Origin: Burkholderia ambifaria AMMD
GTDB taxonomy: Bacteria; Pseudomonadota; Gammaproteobacteria; Burkholderiales; Burkholderiaceae
NCBI RefSeq assembly: GCF_000203915.1
Contig: NC_008392.1
Location: 682,001 to 746,000, forward strand
DNA length: 64,000 nucleotides
Direction of reading: 5' to 3'
This document shows positions 10,444 through 19,020 of the stretch, piece by piece. The translations under genes were made by a program, and so were the position numbers. How positions within the stretch are numbered: position 1 is the first letter of the stretch; each line of letters begins with the position of its first letter. The notes beneath the pieces were generated by a model. It was not told where the DNA came from, searched no databases, and saw nothing but the letters and a program-made list of their open reading frames with translations.

Positions 10444-11449
10444 GGGCCGGGCCCTCGGTGCACAGACGCAGCAGGTCGCCCGGCGTGCTGGGCGCGAGCG
10501 CGAGATGCTGGATGCCCCGTTCGCCGACGATCCGGTGCACGTTCGGATGCAGCGTCGCGTCGCCGAACACTTCGACGACATGCGAAGGCGATACGCGCAC
10601 GCCGGTCACGCCGGGCAGCGCGGCAAGCCGCTTGCGCAATGCGCGCGCATCGGCTTCGTCGCGGCAATGCAGCTCCGCGCGCGCGTCGCCGACGAGTTCG
10701 GCGCGCAGCGTGTCCTTGTCCCCCTGGTAGCGTATGCCGCCGTCGCGCACCCACACGAGATCGTCGGCGGCGGCCAACTCTTCTTCGGAATGGCAGATCA
10801 TCGCGACGCTGGTGCCGCGCGCGCGGTCGCCGAGCAGGTCGATCACGACGCCCGCATAGCGGCGGTCGAGCCCGGTGAATGGTTCGTCGAGCACGGCCAG
10901 CTCGGGCCGGTGCGCGAGCGCGACGTACAGGTCCACGCGTTGGCGCTGCCCCTTCGACAGCGCGCGGCACGGCTTGTCGAGCAGCTCGGCGATGCCGAGC
11001 GCGGTGGTGATCGCGGGGTCCGCCTGCACGTACATCGCGCGGTGCAGCGCGACGATCTCGGACACGCGCAGGTGGTCCGGATACTCGACCTTCTGCAATT
11101 GCGCGCCGAGCCGCCGCAGCGAACGCGTGTCGCGCATGAAGCGCGCGGCCGGCTCGTCCAGCACGCGCACGTCGGTCGCGCCGCGCCGGAAGCCGAGCAG
11201 CGCTTCGAGCAGCGTGGTCTTGCCGGACCCGTTCGGCCCGATGATCGCGGTGATCGCGCCGAGCCGGAACCGCACGTGCTGCGCGCGGAAGCGGAAATCG
11301 CCGGCCGTGACGTCGAGAGCACGCGCGCCGAGCGCCGCAGCGGGCACCTGCGCGTCGGGAAACGGCTGCGCGCCCGAACGCTGCGGCCTGTCGAACGCGG
11401 GCGGCGGGCCGAACAGCGCGCGCACGGAGGCGAGTAGCGAATCGCTCAT
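10436..11449 (-). CDS. ABC transporter ATP-binding protein
   Basis: Cytoplasmic ATPase, 337 residues, partner of the ABC-2 permease. Walker A GPNGSGKTT, Q-loop region LGAQLQKVEYPDHL, signature ALSKGQRQR (a variant of LSGGQ), Walker B LAVLDEPFTGLD, and switch His in ICHSEEE. About 100 residues follow the ATPase core (DARAELHCRDEADARAL...), a regulatory tail common in ABC-2 type ATPases. An unusual N-terminal stretch of about 60 residues precedes the domain. I prefer the ATG at 11449, with AGGA about 8 bases upstream; the ATG at 11458 is also possible. The upstream dioxygenase gene ends 13 bases before. Confidence 0.88.
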   Translation of the reverse strand: MSDSLLASVRALFGPPPAFDRPQRSGAQPFPDAQVPAAALGARALDVTAGDFRFRAQHVRFRLGAITAIIGPNGSGKTTLLEALLGFRRGATDVRVLDEPAARFMRDTRSLRRLGAQLQKVEYPDHLRVSEIVALHRAMYVQADPAITTALGIAELLDKPCRALSKGQRQRVDLYVALAHRPELAVLDEPFTGLDRRYAGVVIDLLGDRARGTSVAMICHSEEELAAADDLVWVRDGGIRYQGDKDTLRAELVGDARAELHCRDEADARALRKRLAALPGVTGVRVSPSHVVEVFGDATLHPNVHRIVGERGIQHLALAPSTPGDLLRLCTEGPARD

Positions 11450-11462
11450 CGTCGGCATCCTG

Positions 11463-12536
11463 TCAGTCGAACAGCATGACCTGCGTGTCGCGCGCGCCCC
11501 GGTACGGGTTGCGGCCGTGCGCGACCAGCATGTTGTCGACGACGAGCACGTCGCCGGCCTGCCACGGGAACGACAGCTCCTCGTCGTCGAACGCGTCGTA
11601 GACGGCCACCAGATCGTCGAACGGCATCGGCGAGCCGTCGCCATAGCGGATTTCATACGGGAACGCCGCGCGCGTGCCGTACACGCGCTGCAGGTAGCGA
11701 TAGCTGAGTTCGCCCATCGAGCGCGGGTTCGGGTGCTGGGCGCTCGCCTGGTTGAACCACACCGTCTCGCCGGTGCGCGGATGCGCGCGCAGCGCGCTGC
11801 CGACGTGCGAGACAGTCACGCTGCCGTCGTCGAGCCAGCGACAGCCGACGCCGCGCGCCGCGCACAGCCGCTCGACCTCGTCACGCTCGGTCGTGCCGAA
11901 CGCGTCGTCCCACGGCCGGTGGTATTCGGCGAACGGCAGGTTCGGATTGGCGGCGAGGCCGTGCGCGCGATCGCCGGGCGCCGCGAAATTGCGCAGGTAC
12001 ATCACGCCGCGCGCGGCGAACCGCTCACGCAGCGCGGGCGGCACACGCGCCGTCACGCGCCGCATGTCGCAGATCGGCGTTTCGCCGCCCGCGTCGGCCG
12101 GCTGCCGGCAATAGAACGCGACGAGGCGCGGGAACGCGGGCATATAGGCCATTTCCTGATGCAGACCGATCTTGAACGGCGGCGGCATGCGCGTCGACTC
12201 GTACACCTGGCCGTCGAGCTGCCTGCGCGGCGCGGCGCCCGCCGTGTAGCCGTGCGCGTGTGCCGGATACAGCGCGCCGAGGCGGCCGAACGCGGCGGTG
12301 TCGGGCACCGCGAAGCCGCGCCACAACAGCGCGCCGCACGCGTCGAGCAGCGTGTCGATCGTATCGAGCCGCGAGCGGTACCACGCGACGAACATCTCCG
12401 GCGACGTCGCGAGTTCCGCGCTGCGCGGCGTCACGCACAGCGGCAGCGTCGCGCCGGGCGCGACCGCCGCGCAGTGGACGTCGTCGGCGCCGAGCCGCAT
12501 CGCGGCGTGCGCGGCGAGGAAGGCGAGATCGGTCAT
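11463..12536 (-). CDS. TauD/TfdA-family Fe(II)/2-oxoglutarate-type dioxygenase
   Basis: 357-residue oxygenase of the TauD/TfdA (clavaminate synthase-like) family. These enzymes use Fe(II) and 2-oxoglutarate to hydroxylate, desaturate or oxidatively cleave a substrate. The facial triad can be read: HQE (the HxD/E motif in KIGLHQEMAY, near residue 124) and the distal His in MLVAHGRNPYRGARD, whose Arg would bind the 2-oxoglutarate carboxylate. No signal peptide. It starts 3 bases after the methyltransferase gene. Relatives act on carrier-bound or free acids in many natural-product pathways. The actual substrate here is unknown. Confidence 0.85.
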   Translation of the reverse strand: MTDLAFLAAHAAMRLGADDVHCAAVAPGATLPLCVTPRSAELATSPEMFVAWYRSRLDTIDTLLDACGALLWRGFAVPDTAAFGRLGALYPAHAHGYTAGAAPRRQLDGQVYESTRMPPPFKIGLHQEMAYMPAFPRLVAFYCRQPADAGGETPICDMRRVTARVPPALRERFAARGVMYLRNFAAPGDRAHGLAANPNLPFAEYHRPWDDAFGTTERDEVERLCAARGVGCRWLDDGSVTVSHVGSALRAHPRTGETVWFNQASAQHPNPRSMGELSYRYLQRVYGTRAAFPYEIRYGDGSPMPFDDLVAVYDAFDDEELSFPWQAGDVLVVDNMLVAHGRNPYRGARDTQVMLFD

Positions 12537-12539
12537 CGC

Positions 12540-13202
12540 TCAGGCCAGCGCCGGTTTCTTCAGCAGGATTTCGAAGCCGAGCGCGCCGAGCCCCGCGCTC
12601 GGGCTGTAGATCGACGCGACGTCCGCGAGGCCGGCCGCGGCGACGAGCGCATGCGCTTCGTCGAGCGTGATCTTTTCCTCGACGTGCGTCGGCGGATAGT
12701 CGGCCGCCGCGCGCATCTCGGTGAAACGGTCGAGCAGATGCTGCGGCGCGTCGCGGCGCATGTCGTGCACGAGCACGATGCCGCCCGGCGCCAGCACGCG
12801 GTACATCTCGGTCAGGCTCAGCGCCTTGTCCGGCAGGTGGTGCAGCGTCGCGCGGCCGACCGCCATCGTCAGCGTGCCGTCGTCGAACGGCAGCGCGAGC
12901 GCGTCGCCCACGCGCATCTGGATCGTGTCGTCGAGGCCGAGTTCGTGGATGCGCGGGCGGCCTTCGTCGAGCATCGCCGGGTCGAGGTCGATGCCGACGT
13001 AGCGCCAGCCGCGCATCGCCGGATCGGTCGCGAGGCGCACCGGCACGACGCCGGTGGCCGTGCCGATGTCGGCGATCACGCCGGGCGTCATCGCGCGTGC
13101 GAGCTGGCGGATCCGGCTGATGAACAGCAGGTCCCACGGTTCGAGCGTTTCGGTGGCGAAGCGATCGTAGTCGTTCGCCGGGCGCAGGTTCTTGAGCAGC
13201 AT
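12540..13202 (-). CDS. SAM-dependent class I methyltransferase
   Basis: 220-residue methyltransferase. The SAM-binding motifs are clear: motif I VIADIGTATGVVPVRLA, acidic loop VGIDLDPAMLDEGRPRI, motif II RVGDALALPFDDGTLTMAVGRATLHHLPD, and LAPGGIVLVHDMRRD, the UbiE/BioC-like Methyltransf_11 pattern. It starts at the ATG at 13202, which has AAGGAA about 6 bases upstream. The Gly-Thr-Ala-Thr-Gly variant of motif I still matches the nucleotide loop. It probably O-, N- or C-methylates an intermediate; which one cannot be told. It overlaps nothing and lies 37 bases after the citrate-synthase homologue. Confidence 0.88.
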   Translation of the reverse strand: MLLKNLRPANDYDRFATETLEPWDLLFISRIRQLARAMTPGVIADIGTATGVVPVRLATDPAMRGWRYVGIDLDPAMLDEGRPRIHELGLDDTIQMRVGDALALPFDDGTLTMAVGRATLHHLPDKALSLTEMYRVLAPGGIVLVHDMRRDAPQHLLDRFTEMRAAADYPPTHVEEKITLDEAHALVAAAGLADVASIYSPSAGLGALGFEILLKKPALA

Positions 13203-13239
13203 GACGTTCCTTTGGCTGAAGGGTGCTGAAGGTGGAGGA

Positions 13240-14490
13240 TCACAGCCAGCCGACCGGCACGGCGGCCAGCAGCCGTCGCGCGGTCGCGCTGTTGACGCCG
13301 AATGCGGGACGGCGCCGGCGCTCGACCGCATGCGCGGCCATCGCGGCGATGCGCGCGCCGAGCCCGATGCCGACGCCCCACGACGGCGCCGTAACGCCGA
13401 GGTCGAGCAGCGTGGCCGCCGTCAGGAAATCGATGTTCGGTCGCAGGGCGCGGCGCGCATCGGCCTGCGCGCAGCACGCGTCGAACAGCGTCAGGTACGC
13501 GCCGTCGAAACCGCGTTCGGCGAACTGCCGGCGCATGTGCGGCGGACGCGGATCGGCGACGAACAGCGGATGGCCGAAGCCGTACAGCGTGAGTTTCGCG
13601 TCGAGCGCCGCATCGATCGCCGTGCGGCCGGCGGCGTCGAGCGCCGCGTGCGGCGCGGTGGTGCCGCCCGGCACCGACCGCGCGAGCGCGCCGAGCCAGT
13701 GCATCGCCTCGAGCGCGGCGCCGACGTGCGACGGGCCGCTCGCGAGGAAGCCGGCCGCGATCGCCTGCGTCAGCGTGACGCCGGTGCCGATCGCGACGCG
13801 CGGCGCGAGCACGGTCGGCGTGATGTAGCCGAAACCGGCGTGCCAGGCGACCAGCAGCATGTTCATCGCGGCTTGCGCCGGCGCGTCGTCGCGGGTCGCG
13901 CCGGTCAGCGCGAGCATGCGCTGCGCGTGGGTCGATGCGTGGTCGAGCGACGTGGCGGCGTTGTCGTGGCGGGCGGCGAACGGGCGGCCTTCGATCGCGG
14001 CATGCAACAGGAACGGCGCGGCGGCCACGCACAGCAGCATCGCATCAAGGTCGGCGTCGTCCGGGGCGTGGCCGTCCACACGTGCGAGCACGTCGTCGAA
14101 GCCGCGCAGCAGGCCGGACGCGGCGGCGAACACCGGCGCGACGCCGGCCGCGCCGAGATCCGCGGCGACGCACTGCGCGGCCGAGCCGGGCGCGAGCGCG
14201 GCGGCGAACGCGGCCAGCCGCGCGCCGAGCGCCGCTTGATGCGCGCGGTGCGCGTCGCTGCCCGGCGCGACGTCGAACCACAGATGCGCGAGCGCGCCTT
14301 CGAACGTCGTCGCGCCGATCAGCGTGTTCAGGTCGAGATCGCGCACGCGCAGCGCTTCGGGCTCGAGCGTCGCGCCGTCGATGTCGGTGCCGCGATGGCG
14401 GCTGGCCGGGCGGCCGAGCAGGTTGCGCGGCGCATCGCCGGTCGCAGCGGTTGCGGTCGGGTTTGCAGCAGAGGCGAGCGTCGTATCCAT
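13240..14490 (-). CDS. Citrate/2-methylcitrate synthase homologue
   Basis: 416-residue member of the citrate synthase superfamily, which joins an acyl-CoA to a 2-oxo acid by a Claisen-type step. Despite strong divergence, the three catalytic positions appear kept: His in SGPSHVGAALEAM, His in LYGFGHPLF, and Asp in LRPNIDFLTA. The N-terminal 50 residues are Ala/Thr-rich and degenerate. Housekeeping citrate synthase is not expected in such an operon, so this is a recruited enzyme, perhaps making an alkylcitrate-like head group. It starts 1 base after the acyl-CoA dehydrogenase gene, so the two are coupled. Confidence 0.8.
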   Translation of the reverse strand: MDTTLASAANPTATAATGDAPRNLLGRPASRHRGTDIDGATLEPEALRVRDLDLNTLIGATTFEGALAHLWFDVAPGSDAHRAHQAALGARLAAFAAALAPGSAAQCVAADLGAAGVAPVFAAASGLLRGFDDVLARVDGHAPDDADLDAMLLCVAAAPFLLHAAIEGRPFAARHDNAATSLDHASTHAQRMLALTGATRDDAPAQAAMNMLLVAWHAGFGYITPTVLAPRVAIGTGVTLTQAIAAGFLASGPSHVGAALEAMHWLGALARSVPGGTTAPHAALDAAGRTAIDAALDAKLTLYGFGHPLFVADPRPPHMRRQFAERGFDGAYLTLFDACCAQADARRALRPNIDFLTAATLLDLGVTAPSWGVGIGLGARIAAMAAHAVERRRRPAFGVNSATARRLLAAVPVGWL

Positions 14491-14491
14491 G

Positions 14492-16339
14492 TCATTCCGC
14501 CTGGACGAGTTCGTCGCTGCTCACGCTGATCGCCGCATGCGCCATCGCGGCCAGCACCGCCGCATGCTGGTCGACCACCGGCAGCACGTTCGCGAAGTAG
14601 TAGCGCGCGCTTTTCAGCTTGCCGCGATAGAACGCGAGTTCGGCCGGCGCGTCGGCCGTGTCGGGCGCATCGAGGCGGCGCGCGGCGATCGTGGCCGATT
14701 CGAGCAGCACCCAGGCCGACGTGACGACGCCGAACATCTCCAGAAAACGCGTGTAGAACTGGCTGCTGCGGTGCGTATGGCCGTCCTGGACGTCACGCGC
14801 GATGTCGTCGAGCGCGGCGGCAATCCGGTCGGCGCCCGCGCGCAGCGCGTCGAACAGCGGGCGCAGTTCCGCGTGGGTGCTGCCGTGATGCTGGTGCGCG
14901 AGAAACGCGTCGAGCTCGTCGCGGTAGTACTGGATCAGCCGCGAATGGCGGCCGAAGCCGAGCTTGTCGCGCACGAGGTCCTGCGCCTGGATGTAGTTCG
15001 TGCCTTCCCAGATCGACAGGATTTTCACGTCGCGCGCATTCTGCTCGACCGGGCTCGCGTCGGTGTAGCCGAGCCCGCCGTGCACTTGGATCGCGGTTTC
15101 GCAGATCCGCCATGCCTGGTCGGAGATGAACGCCTTGCAGATCGGCGTGAGCAGCAGTTGCAGCTTGCGATGGCGCTCGATTTCGGCCGGATCGGCGTCG
15201 GGTGTCGCCTCGAGCATCGCCGCGCGCGTCGCGGTCGCGGCGAGCTTGCCGAGCAGGCCGCGGCAGCCGTCGACGCGGCTCTTCATGTCGACCAGCATCC
15301 GCTGCACGTCCGCATGCTCGACGATCGCGACGCGCGCCGCATTCGTGTTCGACGCGCGCTCGATCGGCCGGCCCTGCAGCCGGCGGCTCGCGTATTCGAC
15401 CGCATGCAGGTACGCGCTCGACGCGACGCCGACCCCGAACATCCCGGTGCTCATCCGCGCCTGGTTCATCAGCGGCATCAGTTGCAGCAATCCGACGTTG
15501 CGGCGGCCGCCGAGCAGCCAGCCGCGGGTCGTGCCGTTCGCACCGAACACGAGGTGCGTGTTCGCGCAGCCCTTGAGCCCCATCTTGCGCGGCAGGCCGA
15601 TGCAGTCGACATGGTTCGGCTGCAGTTCGCCGGTTTCCTCGTCCGGCCAGAAGCGCGGCACGACGAGGCACGACAGCGAGAACGAATCCGGCGATGCGCT
15701 GTCGATACGGCCCAGCACGAAGTACAGCGTGTTTTCCGTCAGCTCGTGCATGCCGGCCGAGATGTAGACCTTCTCGCCGTCGACCGCATAGATGTCGCGT
15801 TCGAGCGGTGTCGCGCGCAGCGCGACCGCGGTGAGGTCGGTGCCGGCCTGCGGTTCGGTCGCGCAGAAGCACGCGTCCCAGCGATACGCCTCGAGCGGCG
15901 CGATCAGCGATTTCTGGTGCGGCGTGCCATGCATCTGCAGCAGCTTGACCGCGGGACGCGTGAAGCCGCCATACGTCATGAACGACGGATTGGCGCCCAT
16001 GAACATCTCGTAGATCATCTGCGTGACGATCGGCGGCAGCCCGTGCGCGGTGCCGAACAGCGTGTTCGACCATTCGTCGCGAAAGCGCGCCCACAGCGCG
16101 TGGAAATGCGACGGGATGCGCACCTGACCGTCGTCGAGCAGCGTGCAGCCTTCGACGTCGGCCTGCTGGTAGCTGCGCCCGAGGTCGAGCGCGAAGTCGC
16201 GCGCGCGTTCGAGCAGGGCGTCGATCGACGCGCGATCGTGCGCGCTGTAGGGCCCGTGTTCGAGAAAGTGCCGATCGGCCTCGAACAGTTCCCACAGAAA
16301 GAAGCGCAGTTCGCGCAGGCTCACCTTGTACGTGCTCAT
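14492..16339 (-). CDS. Large acyl-CoA dehydrogenase (FadE type, with C-terminal extension)
   Basis: 615-residue flavoprotein of the acyl-CoA dehydrogenase family, the long form with an added C-terminal helical domain. It introduces a 2,3 double bond in acyl-CoA or acyl-ACP. Motifs: substrate/FAD-binding CFCATEPQAGTDLTAVALRA, HGGLGYTDASPVEQNARDVKILSIWEGTNYIQAQDL, where the Glu of WEGT is the usual catalytic base in this subfamily. The ATG at 16339 shares a base with the stop of the KAS III gene. From memory, the Bcc afc locus contains an acyl-CoA dehydrogenase named AfcE that affects membrane lipids and antifungal activity; this gene is the best match in the window, but the assignment is unverified. 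Confidence 0.88.
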   Translation of the reverse strand: MSTYKVSLRELRFFLWELFEADRHFLEHGPYSAHDRASIDALLERARDFALDLGRSYQQADVEGCTLLDDGQVRIPSHFHALWARFRDEWSNTLFGTAHGLPPIVTQMIYEMFMGANPSFMTYGGFTRPAVKLLQMHGTPHQKSLIAPLEAYRWDACFCATEPQAGTDLTAVALRATPLERDIYAVDGEKVYISAGMHELTENTLYFVLGRIDSASPDSFSLSCLVVPRFWPDEETGELQPNHVDCIGLPRKMGLKGCANTHLVFGANGTTRGWLLGGRRNVGLLQLMPLMNQARMSTGMFGVGVASSAYLHAVEYASRRLQGRPIERASNTNAARVAIVEHADVQRMLVDMKSRVDGCRGLLGKLAATATRAAMLEATPDADPAEIERHRKLQLLLTPICKAFISDQAWRICETAIQVHGGLGYTDASPVEQNARDVKILSIWEGTNYIQAQDLVRDKLGFGRHSRLIQYYRDELDAFLAHQHHGSTHAELRPLFDALRAGADRIAAALDDIARDVQDGHTHRSSQFYTRFLEMFGVVTSAWVLLESATIAARRLDAPDTADAPAELAFYRGKLKSARYYFANVLPVVDQHAAVLAAMAHAAISVSSDELVQAE

Positions 16340-17430
16340 CACGCTTCTCCCTCGATATCGAGCGCGGCGTCGAAGCCGCCGGTCAGGTCGACCACGGCCG
16401 CGCCCGCCGCGCCATGCAGCGCCGCATCCCACACGAGCACCGTGCGGCGCTCGCCTTCGTCGAGCGCGCCGGCAAGCCGGATCAGCGCCGCCGCCGATTC
16501 GGCCGACGACAGGTGGCCCGATGCCTCGTGCTGGACTCGTGCGGCGAGCGGGATCGATGCGGCGTCGGCCACGCGCGCCGCGAAGCCCGGATCGAAACCG
16601 GGCGGCACGCACCAGTCGATGTCCGTGGTGCGCAGGCCGGCCATGTCGAGCGCGCGGCGAATCGCGCGGGCGGCGACCGGGGCGAGCGTGTCGCGCAGCG
16701 CGCCCGGCGCATCGGCCCACGGATCGGCGATCGACGGCCCGAACTCGACCGCGACCGCGCGCACGCCGCCCCATGCCGCCGGCTCGGGCGCCGGGCCCGC
16801 GCACGACACGAGCAGCGCGGCGGCCGCGTCGCCGTAGCCGACGAGGTCGCCGAACTGGCGGAAGAACGGATACAGCCACTTGTCGCTGAGGATCACGAGC
16901 GCCTGGTCGCCTTCGTTCAGCAGTCCTTCGAGCAGCGTCAGCGCCGAGTACCAGCCGAGTGTGCCGTTCTGGCCGAGCGCGAACGGCGTCACGCGCTGCA
17001 GCCCCAGCTCGTACTGCATGCGGCCGACGACCGAATCGCCGATGCCTTCGTTGAGCGCGCAGCTCGCGACGATCACATGCGTCGTGCGGGCGAGCTGCGC
17101 GGAACCGAGCTGGTCGCGCAGGTCGAGCGCCGCGTCGGCGGCGAGATCGGCGAGGCTGCGCCCGGGCGGCGCGACGCGCAGCACCGGACGGCCGCCGGGC
17201 GCGAGGCGCACGCCTTCGTCGGGCGTCAGCGCACCGAGCCCGCGCGGCCGCGCGAAGCGCGCCTGCGGCAGCAGCAGGTGCCGGTAGCCGGGATGGCGCT
17301 CCTGCGCCTGGATCGCGCTGAATACGACGGCGGGCGGCAGCACCACGACGCCGCCGGACAGCGCGAGCGTGCCGGGTGCGGCAACACGGCGCGCGCCCAC
17401 GCGGGTTTCGTCGAGCGTCGACGGGGTCAT
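16339..17430 (-). CDS. Divergent KAS III/thiolase-fold protein lacking the usual catalytic residues
   Basis: 363 residues with the two-half thiolase fold of 3-oxoacyl-ACP synthase III: first half THVIVASCALNEGIGDSVVGRMQYELGL, second half DTLAPVAARAIRRALDMAGLRTTDIDW. At the place of the FabH nucleophile (AACSG) the sequence is ALGQNGTLGW (residues 151-160), with no Cys. The PHQAN His site reads VPPGFD (275-280), and the third site reads SGHLSSAES (304-312). So it is unlikely to condense by the standard mechanism. It may be a structural partner of the second KAS III in this operon or an unusual transferase. Start at 17430 overlaps the ligase stop (ATGA). Confidence 0.75.
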   Translation of the reverse strand: MTPSTLDETRVGARRVAAPGTLALSGGVVVLPPAVVFSAIQAQERHPGYRHLLLPQARFARPRGLGALTPDEGVRLAPGGRPVLRVAPPGRSLADLAADAALDLRDQLGSAQLARTTHVIVASCALNEGIGDSVVGRMQYELGLQRVTPFALGQNGTLGWYSALTLLEGLLNEGDQALVILSDKWLYPFFRQFGDLVGYGDAAAALLVSCAGPAPEPAAWGGVRAVAVEFGPSIADPWADAPGALRDTLAPVAARAIRRALDMAGLRTTDIDWCVPPGFDPGFAARVADAASIPLAARVQHEASGHLSSAESAAALIRLAGALDEGERRTVLVWDAALHGAAGAAVVDLTGGFDAALDIEGEA

Positions 17431-19001
17431 GCGGCGGTCTCCTCGAGGTTGGGGCTCGCGAACGTCTCGCGATAGCGGGCTTTGAGCGCCGGGCGATCGA
17501 TCTTGCCGTTCGGATTGCGCGGCAGCGCGGGCAGCGGCTCGACGACGAGCGGGCTCATGTAGGTCGGCAGCGCTTCGCGGCATGCGCGTGCGATGTCGGC
17601 GCGGCACGCATCCGCGTCGAGCGTTGACACGACGCAGGCGGCGATCGCCTCGCCGAGCGCCGGGTGCGGCACGCCGAACACCGCCGCTTCGGCGATATGC
17701 GGCAGCGCGAACAGCACGTCCTCGACTTCGGTCGGGCTCACGCGATAGCCGGACGTCTTGATCATGTCGTCGCCGCGCGCGACGAAGTACAGGTAGCCGT
17801 CCGCGTCGCGCCGCACGATGTCGCCGGACCACACGGCGACGTCGTGACGCGGAATCTCACCATGCCGGCGCGGCAGCGCGCGAAAGCGCTGCGCGGTCAG
17901 CTCGGGCCGGTTCCAGTAGCCGAGCGTGACGAACGCGCCGCGATGCACGAGTTCGCCGGGCTCGTCGGCCGCGCATTCGCTGCCGTCGGCGCGCAGCACG
18001 AGGATCTCCGCGTTCGGCACGGCCTTGCCGATCGACGTCGGGCGCAACGCCGCATCCGCGGGCGGCAGGTAGGTCGAGCGGAACGCTTCGGTCAGCCCGT
18101 ACATCAGGTACGGGTCGGCGTGCGTGAACAGCGCCTGCAGGCGCTGCAGCAGCGGCGTCGCGAGATGGCCGCCGGTGTTCGCGAAGCGGCGGATCCGCGC
18201 GCGTGCGGTGTCGCTCCAGCCGGCGGACGCGAGCTGCATCCACAGCGGCGGCACGCCGGTGATCGACGTGACGCCGAACGCGTCGCAGTGGCGCGGCACC
18301 TCGGCCGGCTGCAGGAAGTCGAGCGGCGCATAGCAGGCGCCGGACGCCAGCGCGGTCGTGAGCTGGCTCAGGCCCGCGTCGAAGCTGAGCGGCAGCACGC
18401 CGAGCACGACGTCGTCGTCGGCCAGTTGCTGGTAGGCGGCGACGCTGAACGCGCCCGACACGAGATTGCGGTGCGAGACGACCACGCCCTTCGGCTTGCC
18501 GGTCGAGCCGGACGTATAGAGCAGCGCGGCCGGATCGTCGTCGACGGGCCGGCCGGCCGCGTGCGATGCGTCGCCGGCGTCCGACGCGAAGATCGCGTCG
18601 GTCAGCTCCTCGATCAGGAGCGCACGCGTGCCGACGAGCGGCGCGAGCGCCGGCAGCCGCTTCAGGCGCTGCGCGCCGGTGACGAACAGCGCCGCGCCGC
18701 TGTCGGTGACGATGTGCTCGATCTGCGCTTCCTTCAATTGCGGATTGACCGGCACGAAGATCGCGCCGAGCGCGTTGGCCGCGAGCATTGCGACCACGGT
18801 TTCGATTCGCTTGGGCGCGTAGATCGCGATGCGCTCGCCGGGCCGGACGCCGCGTGCGGTGAGCACGGTGGCGGCGCGCCGCACCGCATGCGCGAGCTGT
18901 TCGTAGGTCATCCGGCCACCGCCGTCGGCATAGGCGACATGGTGCGGCCAGCGCTGCGCGCCGCGCTCGAGCAGGTCGGCGATGCTGATCAGTGCGTTCA
19001 T
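17427..19001 (-). CDS. AMP-dependent acyl/aryl-CoA or acyl-ACP ligase
   Basis: 524-residue adenylating enzyme (ANL superfamily) that activates a carboxylic acid as acyl-AMP and passes it to a thiol. Motifs: P-loop A3 [16 protein letters not shown]5 YLMYGLTEAFRS, A7/A8 SGDIVRRDADGYLYFVARGDDMIKTSGYRVSP, and A10 lysine in RNPNGKIDR. Length and A8 hinge fit acyl-CoA synthetases or standalone A-domains that load an ACP. It starts at 19001 with AAGGAG 6 bases upstream. The adjacent PLP decarboxylase and ACP genes suggest it may activate an acid for amide or thioester formation. The acid is unknown. This is the second ligase of the cluster; the first is a FAAL at 29088-30872. Confidence 0.9.
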   Translation of the reverse strand: MNALISIADLLERGAQRWPHHVAYADGGGRMTYEQLAHAVRRAATVLTARGVRPGERIAIYAPKRIETVVAMLAANALGAIFVPVNPQLKEAQIEHIVTDSGAALFVTGAQRLKRLPALAPLVGTRALLIEELTDAIFASDAGDASHAAGRPVDDDPAALLYTSGSTGKPKGVVVSHRNLVSGAFSVAAYQQLADDDVVLGVLPLSFDAGLSQLTTALASGACYAPLDFLQPAEVPRHCDAFGVTSITGVPPLWMQLASAGWSDTARARIRRFANTGGHLATPLLQRLQALFTHADPYLMYGLTEAFRSTYLPPADAALRPTSIGKAVPNAEILVLRADGSECAADEPGELVHRGAFVTLGYWNRPELTAQRFRALPRRHGEIPRHDVAVWSGDIVRRDADGYLYFVARGDDMIKTSGYRVSPTEVEDVLFALPHIAEAAVFGVPHPALGEAIAACVVSTLDADACRADIARACREALPTYMSPLVVEPLPALPRNPNGKIDRPALKARYRETFASPNLEETAA

Positions 19002-19020
19002 GATCGGCTCCTTGGGAGGT

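Noticed and set aside
8578..10878. 766-codon plus-strand frame across the ABC permease region
   Set aside because: Arg/His/Gln-rich shadow of the leftward genes, no start signal or domain.
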